In this document: in pieces, positions 31,930-40,470 of the stretch
Layout of the letters: the number at the start of each line of letters is the position of its first letter
Numbering within the stretch: position 1 is the first letter of the stretch
Origin: Nocardia jiangxiensis NBRC 101359
GTDB taxonomy: Bacteria; Actinomycetota; Actinomycetes; Mycobacteriales; Mycobacteriaceae
Length of the DNA: 64,000 bases
Reading direction: 5' to 3'
Assembly (NCBI RefSeq): GCF_000308615.1
Contig: NZ_BAGB01000025.1
Location: forward strand, 1 to 64,000
Position numbers and translations under genes: made by a program
The notes under the pieces: model-generated
Databases searched by the model: none
What the model was told of the DNA's origin: nothing
Seen by the model: only the letters and a program-made list of their open reading frames with translations

Positions 31930-33360
31930 TCAATTCTCCTCCAGCCGCCCGCGCGCCGGGCGGGCCTTCCAGAAATAGTTGTGGACGCCGTTGGTTGTCG
32001 TCAGCCGGCGGAAGGTCATCTCCACTGGATCGCCGATCGACACCGTCTCGCCGCCGTCGGTGAGCTCACAGCGGAAGCGCCCGCCCCCGTCGAAGTCGAC
32101 GACGACCGCAACCATCGGCGGGCTCGGTGTGTAGGCGAGCCGGTCGACGGTGTAAGTGGCTACGCGCGCAGGCGTGTCGGCCATCGGCTCGGCATGCATC
32201 TGGTCGGTGGCGCCACACTGATAGCAGACGCGGACGGGCGGCAGGTGGACCGTCCGGCATTGTTCGCAGCGTGACCCGTGGAAGCCGTACTTCCAGCTTT
32301 CCGATCGGTGGCTCGGCGGCCCTGCCGGGGGCTCGGGCTCGGGGCGGCGGGGAGGTTCGCGAACCAGCATTCCGCGCCAGGACAGGAACGTCGCATAGCT
32401 CAACGTGTCGTCGCCGTCGGCTACCTGCTGGGCCACGGTCGGAACGGTGGGCCGCCGCACCCCCAGGGCGTCGGTTGTGCGCAGGATCAGCGTGGACGCC
32501 CCGTCGGCGAGCAGGACCAGCGCGATGGTCTGACGGCCGACGGCGCGGTCGAGTACGTCGCTGAGCAGGATGCCGGGTTGCGCGGTTCCGGCATTGCCGA
32601 TCATCTGGGTCAGATCGGGAGTCACAGTGTTGTGTGCGACTCCGCTCGCGGCGATGAACTGCCGCACCGCCCTGGGCGATAAACCGCATACGATCAAGTG
32701 GTCCACGGTGTCGGCCGTGATATTCGCTTGCTTGAGGGCCGCGGTGAACGACTCTATGGCAAGTGGCGTGTATAGATGCTCGCCGAAGCGCTCCTCCCAG
32801 ACTCGCGATGCCGTGGCGCCCGGGGTCCGCCAGCGGTCGAGGAACTCGTCGGTGACTGACGCGCAGGTGACCAGGTCGGCGAGTACGGGTGCGTCGGGAG
32901 AACCGCGACCGAACAGGAGGGCCGCCGCGGCGTCGCCGCCCTGCATTTCGTCTGCGCTCCCGGGGCGACCGGTCCGGACGTCGCTGAGTACGGCGAGGGC
33001 GCCGTCGGCCGTATCCGCGGCGGCCAGCAGCGCGCCCAGCGCTGAGCGCGGCGCACCGCCGACATCGACGGCGAGGGTGCTTCGCGGCAGGCTCAGCGCG
33101 GCATGGATGACCGCGGCATTGGTCTTGTCGAGGTACGCGGGACTGGAGGTCGCGAAGTAGATCCGGCTGGGCCAGGCGGCGTGCGGAAGACCGCGTAAAG
33201 CCACGCGCCCGGCCTCCACTGCCATCGACGTCGAATCCTCATCGTAGGAGGCCACAGCCCGCGTTCCGGCGGGCCGCCGCTCGCCGAGAACCGCCCCGAT
33301 CTCGCTGAGTCGCAGACGGTGGTGCGGGATGTGGGCCCCATAGGCGATCAAACCGGTCAC
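31930..33360 (-). CDS. HMG-CoA synthase-fold domain fused to a DUF35 zinc-ribbon/OB-fold
   Basis: 476 residues. Residues 1-320 have the HMG-CoA-synthase/KAS III-like thiolase fold: YGAHIPHHRLRLSEI, SYDEDSTSMAVEAG, STLAVDVGGAPRSALGALLA and NAGTAQPGILLSDVLD. Residues 370-476 are DUF35: a rubredoxin-like zinc ribbon CEQC...CYQC, then the OB-fold with VATYTVDRLAYTPSPPMVAV. At the usual nucleophile position (GACRS in relatives) the sequence is GGAPRS, so the active-site Cys seems lost. It is probably a structural or acyl-binding partner of the downstream SCP2-type thiolase. A strong palindrome lies directly upstream. Confidence 0.8.
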   Translation of the reverse strand: MTGLIAYGAHIPHHRLRLSEIGAVLGERRPAGTRAVASYDEDSTSMAVEAGRVALRGLPHAAWPSRIYFATSSPAYLDKTNAAVIHAALSLPRSTLAVDVGGAPRSALGALLAAADTADGALAVLSDVRTGRPGSADEMQGGDAAAALLFGRGSPDAPVLADLVTCASVTDEFLDRWRTPGATASRVWEERFGEHLYTPLAIESFTAALKQANITADTVDHLIVCGLSPRAVRQFIAASGVAHNTVTPDLTQMIGNAGTAQPGILLSDVLDRAVGRQTIALVLLADGASTLILRTTDALGVRRPTVPTVAQQVADGDDTLSYATFLSWRGMLVREPPRRPEPEPPAGPPSHRSESWKYGFHGSRCEQCRTVHLPPVRVCYQCGATDQMHAEPMADTPARVATYTVDRLAYTPSPPMVAVVVDFDGGGRFRCELTDGGETVSIGDPVEMTFRRLTTTNGVHNYFWKARPARGRLEEN

Positions 33361-33390
33361 GCACAGCTCCCTATATTGCCGGGGTAGATA

Positions 33391-33428
33391 ACATTGATTC
33401 TAATCTAATTCAGGTTAGGAATCAATGT
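33391..33428. promoter_or_regulatory. Candidate regulon operator inside a 38-bp extended palindrome
   Basis: The core TCTAATC-TAATTCA-GGTTAGG (33399-33419) is framed by perfect outer arms ACATTGATTC (33391-33400) and GAATCAATGT (33419-33428). It is the most elaborate copy of the motif and lies 31 bases upstream of the start at 33360. Confidence 0.7.
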
Positions 33429-33466
33429 ATTGCCGAGCATTGGTACGTTGTCGGCTTCCGTGGTTT

Positions 33467-33479
33467 CGCCCTTCGGGCG
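33467..33479. terminator. Small GC hairpin between tetR2 and the DUF35 gene
   Basis: CGCCC-TTC-GGGCG forms a 5-bp stem preceded on the plus strand by TTT. It could end transcription from the minus-strand tandem-TetR gene, but it is weak. Confidence 0.25.
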
Positions 33480-33605
33480 TGTCGGTGTCCGTGGTCTGGT
33501 CACCGCTGCCCTGCGATGGGAAATCGCCTGTCTGCCAGTTGATCTCTGCTGACAGCTACTGGGATGACGGAGGCGGGCCGGCGGGGTTCATCACGACGCG
33601 CGAAC

Positions 33606-34895
33606 CTACGCGGGGGCCGCCATACCGTCCAAAATAAGTGCCGACAACTGTGCACTCAGTTGCTCAGGGGTCAGATTGCCGTCCGGCCGGTACCATTCGA
33701 CAGCCCAGTTCACGGCGCCGGTGAGCAGCATCGTCACCACCGAGCTGTCCAGATCACCGCGGACTTCACCGGATGTGATGGCGGCCTGCAGCAGCTCACG
33801 CAAGTAGTCCAGATAGGCGCGCTGCTGATTGACGGTCTGTTCGCGCACCGCCTCCGGTACCTGACCGAGGATCCGAACCAGCGCGGAGGTATACACGCTG
33901 CTGCGCAACACCGACAGCAGATGAGCCGTGATGACGGTGGACAGCCGGTCCAGGGCCGAGGTGCCGGCGGGCAGTGCGGCGACGCTCTCCCGGGCAAGAT
34001 CGTCGGTCCGTCTCCACGCGGCCAGCAACAATTCGACGACCAAGTGCTCGCGCGAGTTGAAGTAGTAATACATGCTGCCGGTCTGGATGCCCGCCGCGGC
34101 GGCCACGTCGGCGAGTCTCGTTCCGGCATAGCCGTTTTCACGGAACACCTTGGCCGCACCGTCCAAGATCCGGATGGCGCCATCGGACATCCGATCGCCG
34201 GTGTCGTTGCGATGGGTCACGGCGCCTGCCGCTGTGGACACTGCGGTGAGTGCGCCATCGATCGTGCGCGAACCGGGGTGATCGGTGGCGAGGCCCTCGA
34301 GAAACAGCGCCTCGAATTGCCGTCTGAGCTCGGTCACCGGCAGCCTGTCACGGCGGGGCCGGAACCAGTCGGGCACCGAATTCATCGATCCGAGCAGGAG
34401 CATGCGCAATGCCGAGCTGTCGAGCTCGGCGCGGATCTCCCCGGAATCGTGCGCGTTGTTGACGAGCGCGCGCCAGAACATGCCGTATTCACGCTGTTCG
34501 TGTAAGCGCCGCTTACGGATCTCCTCGGGAACCTGCCCGATGATCCTGATCGTCGCCGCCGTGTAGTCGCCGATCTCCAGCACCGAGTCCAGGTGCGCCG
34601 CGGTCGCTTCGCGGAGGCGGTCGAGATCGGAAGCATCCTCCGGCAGCGCGGCGACACGTCGCCGCACGAATCCGCTCGTGCGTTCCTGGCCGACGCGCAG
34701 CACCTCCTCCACGAGTTCCTCGCGAGACGGGAAGTGGTAGTACAGGCTGCCGGCCTGAGTGCCCGCCGCCTTTGCCACGTCGGAGAGGCGAGTTCCCGCG
34801 TATCCCTTGGCGCGGAATGTGCGGGCGGCGGAGTCGAGGATCCGCGCCCGCGTAGCCATTCCCTTTTTGTCCGGTATGCCTCGTTTTCTACCCAC
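33606..34895 (-). CDS. Second tandem-TetR transcriptional regulator, paralogue of 11104-12396
   Basis: 429 residues from GTG 34895 (GGAGG upstream). This start aligns the chain with the 430-residue paralogue; the longer frame to 35108 is not supported. Two TetR units: first HTH ARILDSAARTFRAKGYAGTR with LYYHFPSREELVEEV, second RILDGAAKVFRENGYAGTRL with MYYYFNSREHLVVEL. The two proteins are nearly identical through both HTH regions and diverge mainly in the linker between the halves. It is transcribed divergently from the CoA-transferase operon, with one palindrome at 35146-35166 between them. A repressor role sensing a lipid or CoA thioester is inferred. Confidence 0.85.
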   Translation of the reverse strand: MGRKRGIPDKKGMATRARILDSAARTFRAKGYAGTRLSDVAKAAGTQAGSLYYHFPSREELVEEVLRVGQERTSGFVRRRVAALPEDASDLDRLREATAAHLDSVLEIGDYTAATIRIIGQVPEEIRKRRLHEQREYGMFWRALVNNAHDSGEIRAELDSSALRMLLLGSMNSVPDWFRPRRDRLPVTELRRQFEALFLEGLATDHPGSRTIDGALTAVSTAAGAVTHRNDTGDRMSDGAIRILDGAAKVFRENGYAGTRLADVAAAAGIQTGSMYYYFNSREHLVVELLLAAWRRTDDLARESVAALPAGTSALDRLSTVITAHLLSVLRSSVYTSALVRILGQVPEAVREQTVNQQRAYLDYLRELLQAAITSGEVRGDLDSSVVTMLLTGAVNWAVEWYRPDGNLTPEQLSAQLSALILDGMAAPA

Positions 34896-34939
34896 GAATC
34901 CTCCGAGTCCGTTTCGGCGCGCAAGTCCCGACTTACACA

Positions 34940-34961
34940 TCGAATCTATATCGGATGAGGC
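34940..34961 (-). promoter_or_regulatory. Conserved promoter element of the second tandem-TetR gene
   Basis: TCGAATCTATATCGGATGAG plus two bases; it matches 12441-12462 except at a few positions and also begins 45 bases from the start codon. On the coding strand TATAGAT is a plausible -10 box. Confidence 0.5.
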
Positions 34962-35145
34962 AGGCGTAGCGACTCGCCCGCTGCGGGTGCCGCCCTGCAC
35001 CGGCGGTTCGCGTTTGCGGGCGCGGCGGGCTTGCGAACGTCGTGGGCAGCTGTGATGTGCCCGGCAGGCGCTAATCGGCGGTCTGCGCGGGCCGTACGCG
35101 CCGCCCATCCGCTTGACTGCGTCGGCGTTCCCTACTACTGTTAAC

Positions 35146-35166
35146 TCTAATCTGAATTAGGTTAGA
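35146..35166. promoter_or_regulatory. Candidate regulon operator upstream of the CoA-transferase operon
   Basis: TCTAATC-TGAATTA-GGTTAGA: 7-bp arms with one mismatch, 21 bp overall. It ends 52 bases before ATG 35219. It is nearly the reverse complement of the core at 33399-33419. Confidence 0.7.
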
Positions 35167-35218
35167 ATATATTCAGTCTCATCTTTCCTCGGTCTGAGGA
35201 GCTCTGGAGGAGAAGGAC

Positions 35219-36457
35219 ATGATCAGGCTCTTGGCCGGCATCCGCGTCGTCGAATGTGCAATGTTGCCGACCGGTGATCAGACGAGTCGCTTACTCGGCG
35301 ACCTCGGCGCGGATGTGATCAAGATCGAGCGTCCGGGCACCGGCGACTATCTGCGCGAACTCGGGGACCGCATCACGCCGCAGAACAGCGTCTTCCATCT
35401 GTTGTGCAATCGCAACAAGCGCAGCGTGGAACTGGACCTGCGCAGCGATGAGGGGCGCAAGATCTTCTACGAGTTGCTTGCGACCGCGGACGTCTTCGTC
35501 GACGGTTTCGCGGGTGATGCGTGCGAGAAGCTCGGGATCGGATACCAGGCGCAGCGAGCCGCAAAGCCCGACATCATTTACTGCCAGGCCAGTGGATTCG
35601 GCGCCCGCGGCGACTACAGCCAGATCCCGGTGCACGGCTACATGATGGGTGCGGTCGCCGGACAGTCTCCCTTGGAGGTTTCGGCCGAGGGGGTAGTCAC
35701 CGAGGTGATCGCCCCCGAGGGCCAATACTTCTCCGGTTCGATCGACGGGCCCCTGTCGACTGCGCTCTATGCCGCGCTGACGACTGCGGCGGCGTTGCGT
35801 TATCGGGACCAGACCGGCGAGGGCAGCTACATCGATGCCGCCGGTGCGGACGCGGTACTGGCAAACCAGTGCCTGGACGCGGTTCTCGCCTGGAACGGCG
35901 AGCGAATCACCGACCGGCGCAATCCGCCACCTCCGGTCGGGCTGGATCCGCGTAAGCGCCCCAAGTACACCTACTATCAGACCAAGGACGCGAAGGTGGT
36001 GCTGCTTGCGGCCATCGAGCACAAGTTCTGGGACAATTTCTGCCGGGCCGTCGATCGTCCGGACCTGATCGACGTTAAGAACACGACTTTCGCCGTCGAC
36101 TTCGCGGACGGTGGAAGGGCCGATCTGCTGGACGAGCTCATCCCGATTTTCCGGTCGCGAACATCCGCGGAGTGGATGGACATCGCAAGGCTCTACGACA
36201 TCCCGTTGTGCCCGGCGAACTCCAAGGTCGGCACGCTCGGCGATGTCCATCTGGGTGCGCGCGAGATCGTGCACCACTCCGAGCATCCGGTGGCCGGCTC
36301 GTATACCAGCACCGGATGGCCCGCGCCCGTCAGCGGTCAACCGTTCGATATCGCGCGTCCGGCGCCATCGCTCGGCGAACATACCGTCGAGATTTTGAAC
36401 CAGCTCGGTTACAGCGCGCAGGACATCAACGGTCTGCACGAGCGCGGGATCGTCTGA
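35219..36457 (+). CDS. Class III (CaiB/BaiF-type) CoA-transferase
   Basis: 412 residues with a strong ribosome binding site (GGAGGAGAAGG). Family III motifs: GIRVVECAMLPTGDQTSRLL, LGADVIKIERPGTGDYLREL, NRNKRSVELDLRSDEG and RYRDQTGEGSYIDAAGADAV. Asp176 in SIDGPLSTALYAAL is at the position of the catalytic Asp that forms the mixed anhydride. It would move CoA onto a carboxylic acid intermediate or act as a racemase-like enzyme. It is the first gene of a plus-strand operon reaching 41705, with a palindrome in its promoter. Confidence 0.87.
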   Translation: MIRLLAGIRVVECAMLPTGDQTSRLLGDLGADVIKIERPGTGDYLRELGDRITPQNSVFHLLCNRNKRSVELDLRSDEGRKIFYELLATADVFVDGFAGDACEKLGIGYQAQRAAKPDIIYCQASGFGARGDYSQIPVHGYMMGAVAGQSPLEVSAEGVVTEVIAPEGQYFSGSIDGPLSTALYAALTTAAALRYRDQTGEGSYIDAAGADAVLANQCLDAVLAWNGERITDRRNPPPPVGLDPRKRPKYTYYQTKDAKVVLLAAIEHKFWDNFCRAVDRPDLIDVKNTTFAVDFADGGRADLLDELIPIFRSRTSAEWMDIARLYDIPLCPANSKVGTLGDVHLGAREIVHHSEHPVAGSYTSTGWPAPVSGQPFDIARPAPSLGEHTVEILNQLGYSAQDINGLHERGIV

Positions 36458-36494
36458 TGCCAGCCGCGCCGCGCAGGAATGGGATCGGGATCCG

Positions 36495-37643
36495 ATGAAA
36501 CGCACCCTGTTCGAGGACGAACACGAGATGTTCCGGGAGAGCTTTCGCCGGTTCCTGGACAAGGAAGTCGTTCCGCACCATCTGGACTGGGAGCGGGCCG
36601 GCATCGTGCCCCGTGAGCTCTTCACTGCGGCAGGCACACACGGTTTCCTCGGAATGGCGGTGCCCGCGGCGTACGGAGGTGGCGGTGTCACCGATTTCCG
36701 GTACAACTATGTCATCCACGAGGAGGTTCAGGCCGCCGGCGTGAACGCCTCGGGGCTCGGCCTCTCGCTGCACAACGACACCGGTGTCCAATACCTGCTC
36801 GACTGTGGCAGCGCCGAGCAGCACCAGCGCTGGCTGCCCAAGGCCGTGACGGGTGAGCTCATCACCGCCATCGCAATGACCGAGCCCGGTACGGGCTCCG
36901 ATCTCGGCGCAGTGCGCACGACCGCCATCCGCGATGGGGACAGCTACATAGTCAACGGCTCGAAGACGTTCATCACCAACGGGATCAACACCGACCTGGT
37001 GATCGTCGTCGCCAAGACGGATCCGTCGAAGCGCACGTCCGGCCTGAGCCTCATTGTCGTGGAACGCTCGCACGAGGGTTTCACCCGCGGGCGCAGGCTC
37101 GAGAAGATCGGGATGCACGCGCAGGACACGGCCGAGCTGTTCTTCGACAACGTCCGCGTTCCGGTCGCGAACCTCCTGGGTGCGGAGGGAGCCGGATTCG
37201 GTTACCTGACCCGCAACCTCCCGCAGGAGCGGCTGGCGATCGCCACCATCAGCGTCGCTGCCGCCCGGGCCGCGCTCGCCATGACACTGGGCTACGCCAA
37301 GGAACGCAAAGCCTTCGGCGCGCCGATCGGCTCGTTCCAGAACAGCCGGTTCGCCCTGGCCGAGATGCACTCCGAGATTCTGATCGCGACGACATTCGTC
37401 GATCAATGCGTGCTCGCGCACAACGCAGGTGAACTCAGCGCCGAGGAGGCCGCCGCCGCCAAATGGTGGTGCAGCGATTTGCAGAACCGCGTCGTCGACA
37501 GTTGTCTGCAACTGCACGGCGGTTATGGCTACATGACCGAATACCCGATCTCGCGGGCGTTTGTCGACGCCCGCGTTCAGCGGATCTATGGCGGGACGAA
37601 CGAAATCATGAAAGAGATCATCGGCCGTTCCCTCGGAGTGTGA
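36495..37643 (+). CDS. Acyl-CoA dehydrogenase (IVD/LCAD-like)
   Basis: 382 residues, full length. FAD-binding ACAD motifs: MTEPGTGSDLGAVRTTA, GSKTFITNGINTDLVIV, KIGMHAQDTAELFFDNVRVP and the C-terminal IYGGTNEIMKEIIGRSLGV. The Glu usually found as IYEGT is Gly here. A Glu in helix G (LPQERLAIATI) occupies the alternative catalytic site used by isovaleryl- and long-chain-type dehydrogenases. With HMG-CoA lyase next in the operon, a branched-chain substrate is likely. Confidence 0.88.
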   Translation: MKRTLFEDEHEMFRESFRRFLDKEVVPHHLDWERAGIVPRELFTAAGTHGFLGMAVPAAYGGGGVTDFRYNYVIHEEVQAAGVNASGLGLSLHNDTGVQYLLDCGSAEQHQRWLPKAVTGELITAIAMTEPGTGSDLGAVRTTAIRDGDSYIVNGSKTFITNGINTDLVIVVAKTDPSKRTSGLSLIVVERSHEGFTRGRRLEKIGMHAQDTAELFFDNVRVPVANLLGAEGAGFGYLTRNLPQERLAIATISVAAARAALAMTLGYAKERKAFGAPIGSFQNSRFALAEMHSEILIATTFVDQCVLAHNAGELSAEEAAAAKWWCSDLQNRVVDSCLQLHGGYGYMTEYPISRAFVDARVQRIYGGTNEIMKEIIGRSLGV

Positions 37644-37703
37644 CCGACGCCAGCGGGTGCGACGGCGTATGCGGCGCCCGGGGAGAAGAGTGGAGAGACG
37701 AAC

Positions 37704-38684
37704 ATGGTGATGCTGACGCCGAGCCGGTTCACTGCAGCGGGTCTGCCGGAGTCGGTGACGATCTACGAGGTCGGCCCCCGAGACGGCTTGCAGAACGAAA
37801 AAGGGGTGATCCCGACCGCTGCCAAGATCGAGTTCATCGAGCGGCTCGGCGCCGCGGGTCTTCGAACGATCGAGGCGGCCGGTTTCGTCCACCCCGTGCG
37901 GGTTCCGCAACTGGCCGACGCCGAGGCGGTCATCGATGGCCTTGACCTGGACGCCGATGTGCGCTACCCGGCCCTGGTCCCCACCGTCAGCGGGCTGACG
38001 CGCGCGCTCGGGCGGGGCGTTCGCGATATCGCCGTGTTCGGCAGTGCCACCGAGACGTTCTCGCAACGCAACCTCGGGCGCTCGATCGACGAGTCGCTGG
38101 AGATGTTCGCGCCGGTTGTGGCTAAGGCGCGGGAGGCAGACGCGAGCGTGCGCGGCTATGTGTCGATGTGCTGCGGAGATCCCTGGGAGGGGGAGGTGCC
38201 GATCGCCGCGGTGGTCGACGTCGCCGTTCGCATGATGGGGCTCGGCTGCACCCAGCTGTCCCTGGGCGACACGATCGGTGCGGGGACTCCCGGTCATGTG
38301 ACCGCCCTGATCGAAGCGCTCGTCGAGGCCGGAATCGATATCGGCTCGATCGCGGTGCACTTTCACGACACGTACGGTCAGGCGCTTGTCAATGTGCTGG
38401 CGGCTCTCCGGGCCGGAGTCCGGACTATCGACAGCTCGGCAGGGGGTCTAGGCGGATGTCCGTTCGCGGAGAGTTCGGCCGGTAACCTCGCCACCGAGGA
38501 TCTCGTGTGGATGCTGCACGGCCTGGGCATCGAGACGGGCGTCGACCTGCACCGCCTCGTGGCAACGAGCGTCTGGATGGCCGAGCGCCTGGGCAGGCCG
38601 AGCGTTTCGCGCACGGTGCAAGCCCTGGCCGCAGAGGTACAAGCGCCGATTTCCGAGTCGACATCCGTGACGGCCGTCCGATGA
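37704..38684 (+). CDS. Hydroxymethylglutaryl-CoA lyase-family enzyme
   Basis: 326 residues. HMGL-like TIM barrel: YEVGPRDGLQNEKGVIPTA (metal-binding Asp, Arg and Gln), FGSATETFSQRN, VSMCCGDPWEGE, HFHDTYGQALVNVLAALRAG (metal-ligand His pair) and the glycine-rich lid GLGGCPFAESSAGNLATEDL with the reactive Cys. It cleaves HMG-CoA or a related 3-hydroxy-3-methylacyl-CoA to acetyl-CoA and a ketoacid. Its presence points to a methyl-branched substrate. The stop overlaps the next ATG. Confidence 0.88.
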   Translation: MVMLTPSRFTAAGLPESVTIYEVGPRDGLQNEKGVIPTAAKIEFIERLGAAGLRTIEAAGFVHPVRVPQLADAEAVIDGLDLDADVRYPALVPTVSGLTRALGRGVRDIAVFGSATETFSQRNLGRSIDESLEMFAPVVAKAREADASVRGYVSMCCGDPWEGEVPIAAVVDVAVRMMGLGCTQLSLGDTIGAGTPGHVTALIEALVEAGIDIGSIAVHFHDTYGQALVNVLAALRAGVRTIDSSAGGLGGCPFAESSAGNLATEDLVWMLHGLGIETGVDLHRLVATSVWMAERLGRPSVSRTVQALAAEVQAPISESTSVTAVR

Positions 38685-39943
38685 CGAGCCTCGACGTGCC
38701 GCTGCACGAACTTCGACGAGAACTTCGAACGTGGATCGCCGAGAACGCTCCGGAGGGACTGGCCGATCTGATCGACTGGCGCCTTCGCGCGGACCTGCCT
38801 GGGTCGGTCGCGAGCCTGCAGAGCGAGCAGGACCTGGCCCGGGCGCAGGAGCATCCGCTCTTCCTCGAGTGGGAGCGGCGTAATCGCGAGGCCCGTTTGG
38901 TCTGTCCGGCCTGGCCGGAAGAATATGGCGGTCGCGGCTGGGAAGCGCCGCAGATGACGATCCTGGACGAGGAGTTCTCTCGGGCCGGACTGCCCCGGAT
39001 CGACCGGGTGCAGGGCGAGTCGATGGTCGGTCCGTCGATCATCCTGCACGGCACCGACGAGCAGAAGGCCTACTATCTGCCGCGAATCATCTCCGGTGAG
39101 CATCGATACTGCCAAGGCTTCTCGGAGCCGGGTTCAGGATCGGACCTCGCATCCGCGAAAACGCGCGGGATCGTGCACGACGATCACGTGACGATCAGCG
39201 GCCAGAAGGTGTGGACGTCCCGATTCGCCACGGCGAACATGATCTTCGTGTTGTGCCGCACCGACCCGGCCGCGGCGAAACACCGCGGACTCTCGTATGT
39301 GATCACCGAGTTCACTCCGGGATCGAACGGGATACAAGCCCGTCCGATCCGTCAGATCACCGGGGCCGAGGAGTTCGCCGAGGTCTTCTTCGACGGAACG
39401 GTCGCGCCGCTGTCCGGCGTGATCGGCGGCTTGGGAAACGGCTGGCGTGTCGTTCAGTCCACGCTGGGCTTCGAACGGGCCGCCGCCGGACGCGCGACGA
39501 CCATGCTGCTGCAGGCGCGCGAACGAGAACTCGATCAGTTGATCGCCTTCGCCCGCCGGACCGGACGGCACCGGGATCCGACGGTGCGACGCGATCTCGC
39601 ATGGGCGAAAACACAGGTCACGATCATGCGGAGCAGTTGGCTGCGGACGGTGGCTGAAGTGGCCGCGGGAAAAAATCCGGGGCCACAAATGTCGACATGG
39701 AAACTTGCGTGGAGCGAGTACCACCTCCGACTGGGCGCGATCGCCCTGGATATCGCGGGTCCCGGTGCGATGGTTCGGCCGCAGGGGCCGGGCTACGCGG
39801 TCGATCAATGGCAGGACGTTTTTCTGGCCGCCCATTCCGGGACGATCTACGCGGGCACGAGCGAAGTGCAGCGCAACATCATCGGTGAGAACTCGCTGGG
39901 CTTGCCTCGGGAGCCCAAGTTTCAGGAAGGTGGGCGCACATAG
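38681..39943 (+). CDS. Acyl-CoA dehydrogenase
   Basis: 420 residues from ATG 38681, overlapping the HMG-CoA lyase stop. Motifs: FSEPGSGSDLASAKTRG, GQKVWTSRFATANM, GLGNGWRVVQSTLGFERAAA (helix G Glu) and IYAGTSEVQRNIIGENSLGL. The IYEGT Glu is Ala, so catalysis would use the helix G residue. A long N-terminal helical part (about 90 residues) resembles the larger actinobacterial FadE proteins used for side chains of steroids and other bulky acyl-CoAs. The TAG stop overlaps the GTG of the next gene. Confidence 0.85.
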   Translation: MTSLDVPLHELRRELRTWIAENAPEGLADLIDWRLRADLPGSVASLQSEQDLARAQEHPLFLEWERRNREARLVCPAWPEEYGGRGWEAPQMTILDEEFSRAGLPRIDRVQGESMVGPSIILHGTDEQKAYYLPRIISGEHRYCQGFSEPGSGSDLASAKTRGIVHDDHVTISGQKVWTSRFATANMIFVLCRTDPAAAKHRGLSYVITEFTPGSNGIQARPIRQITGAEEFAEVFFDGTVAPLSGVIGGLGNGWRVVQSTLGFERAAAGRATTMLLQARERELDQLIAFARRTGRHRDPTVRRDLAWAKTQVTIMRSSWLRTVAEVAAGKNPGPQMSTWKLAWSEYHLRLGAIALDIAGPGAMVRPQGPGYAVDQWQDVFLAAHSGTIYAGTSEVQRNIIGENSLGLPREPKFQEGGRT

Positions 39944-40461
39944 TGGCGGAAGTGGACGAATCGAAACCGGACGAGCCGACCGGGAGCACTTTTCTTTTCC
40001 CGGTCGAGTCAGGGCACATTATGATGTTCGCCCGGGCACTCGGTGACGACAGCCCGATCTATCGCGACGACAGTGACGAACTCACGCGTCGGCGCGGAGG
40101 CATCACCGCCCCGCCGACCTTCGTGGCGGGTGCGGCGCAATTCGACCCCGACTGGCCTTATCGCCCACGGCCCGGCGTGCCGTGGCACGGCTCGGGTGCC
40201 GGTCCGGGCACGGCGCCACCCTCATCCGGCGCGGGCACGAGCATGCAGGCCGAACAGCACTACCAGTACCACCTGCCGTTGCGCCCGGGTGATGTTCTCC
40301 GGGGCGAACGGTCGATGGGCAGGACGTGGGAGAAGGACAGCAAGCGAGCCGGAAGGCTGAAATTCTCCGAGGAGATCACCCGCTTCGTCAACCAGCGTGG
40401 TGAACTCGCGGTGACCGCGCGCCGGGTACGGGTCATCACCGAGCATCCGGTCGAGAACTGA
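39943..40461 (+). CDS. MaoC-like dehydratase, non-catalytic-type subunit (HadA-like)
   Basis: 172 residues from GTG 39943. Hot-dog fold with a degenerate hydratase motif: FARALGDDSPIYRDD, where active proteins have a His in place of Tyr. An insert of about 30 Gly/Pro/Ser-rich residues precedes HYQYHLPLRPGDVLRGE. The C-terminal RLKFSEEITRFVNQRGELAV is typical of the N-terminal MaoC/FAS1-like half. It should pair with the active MaoC subunit encoded nine bases downstream. Confidence 0.82.
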   Translation: MAEVDESKPDEPTGSTFLFPVESGHIMMFARALGDDSPIYRDDSDELTRRRGGITAPPTFVAGAAQFDPDWPYRPRPGVPWHGSGAGPGTAPPSSGAGTSMQAEQHYQYHLPLRPGDVLRGERSMGRTWEKDSKRAGRLKFSEEITRFVNQRGELAVTARRVRVITEHPVEN

Positions 40462-40470
40462 GGCACCGAC

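Larger units (their letters stand above)
34896..35218. other. Divergent regulatory region between tetR2 and the CoA-transferase operon
   Basis: It contains the promoter element conserved with the other regulator gene (34940-34961) and the palindrome at 35146-35166. No small gene was recognised. Confidence 0.6.

Noticed and set aside
36426..38366. 646-codon minus-strand frame opposite acyl-CoA dehydrogenase and HMG-CoA lyase
   Set aside because: Shadow frame; the plus-strand genes have complete catalytic motifs and overlaps with neighbours.
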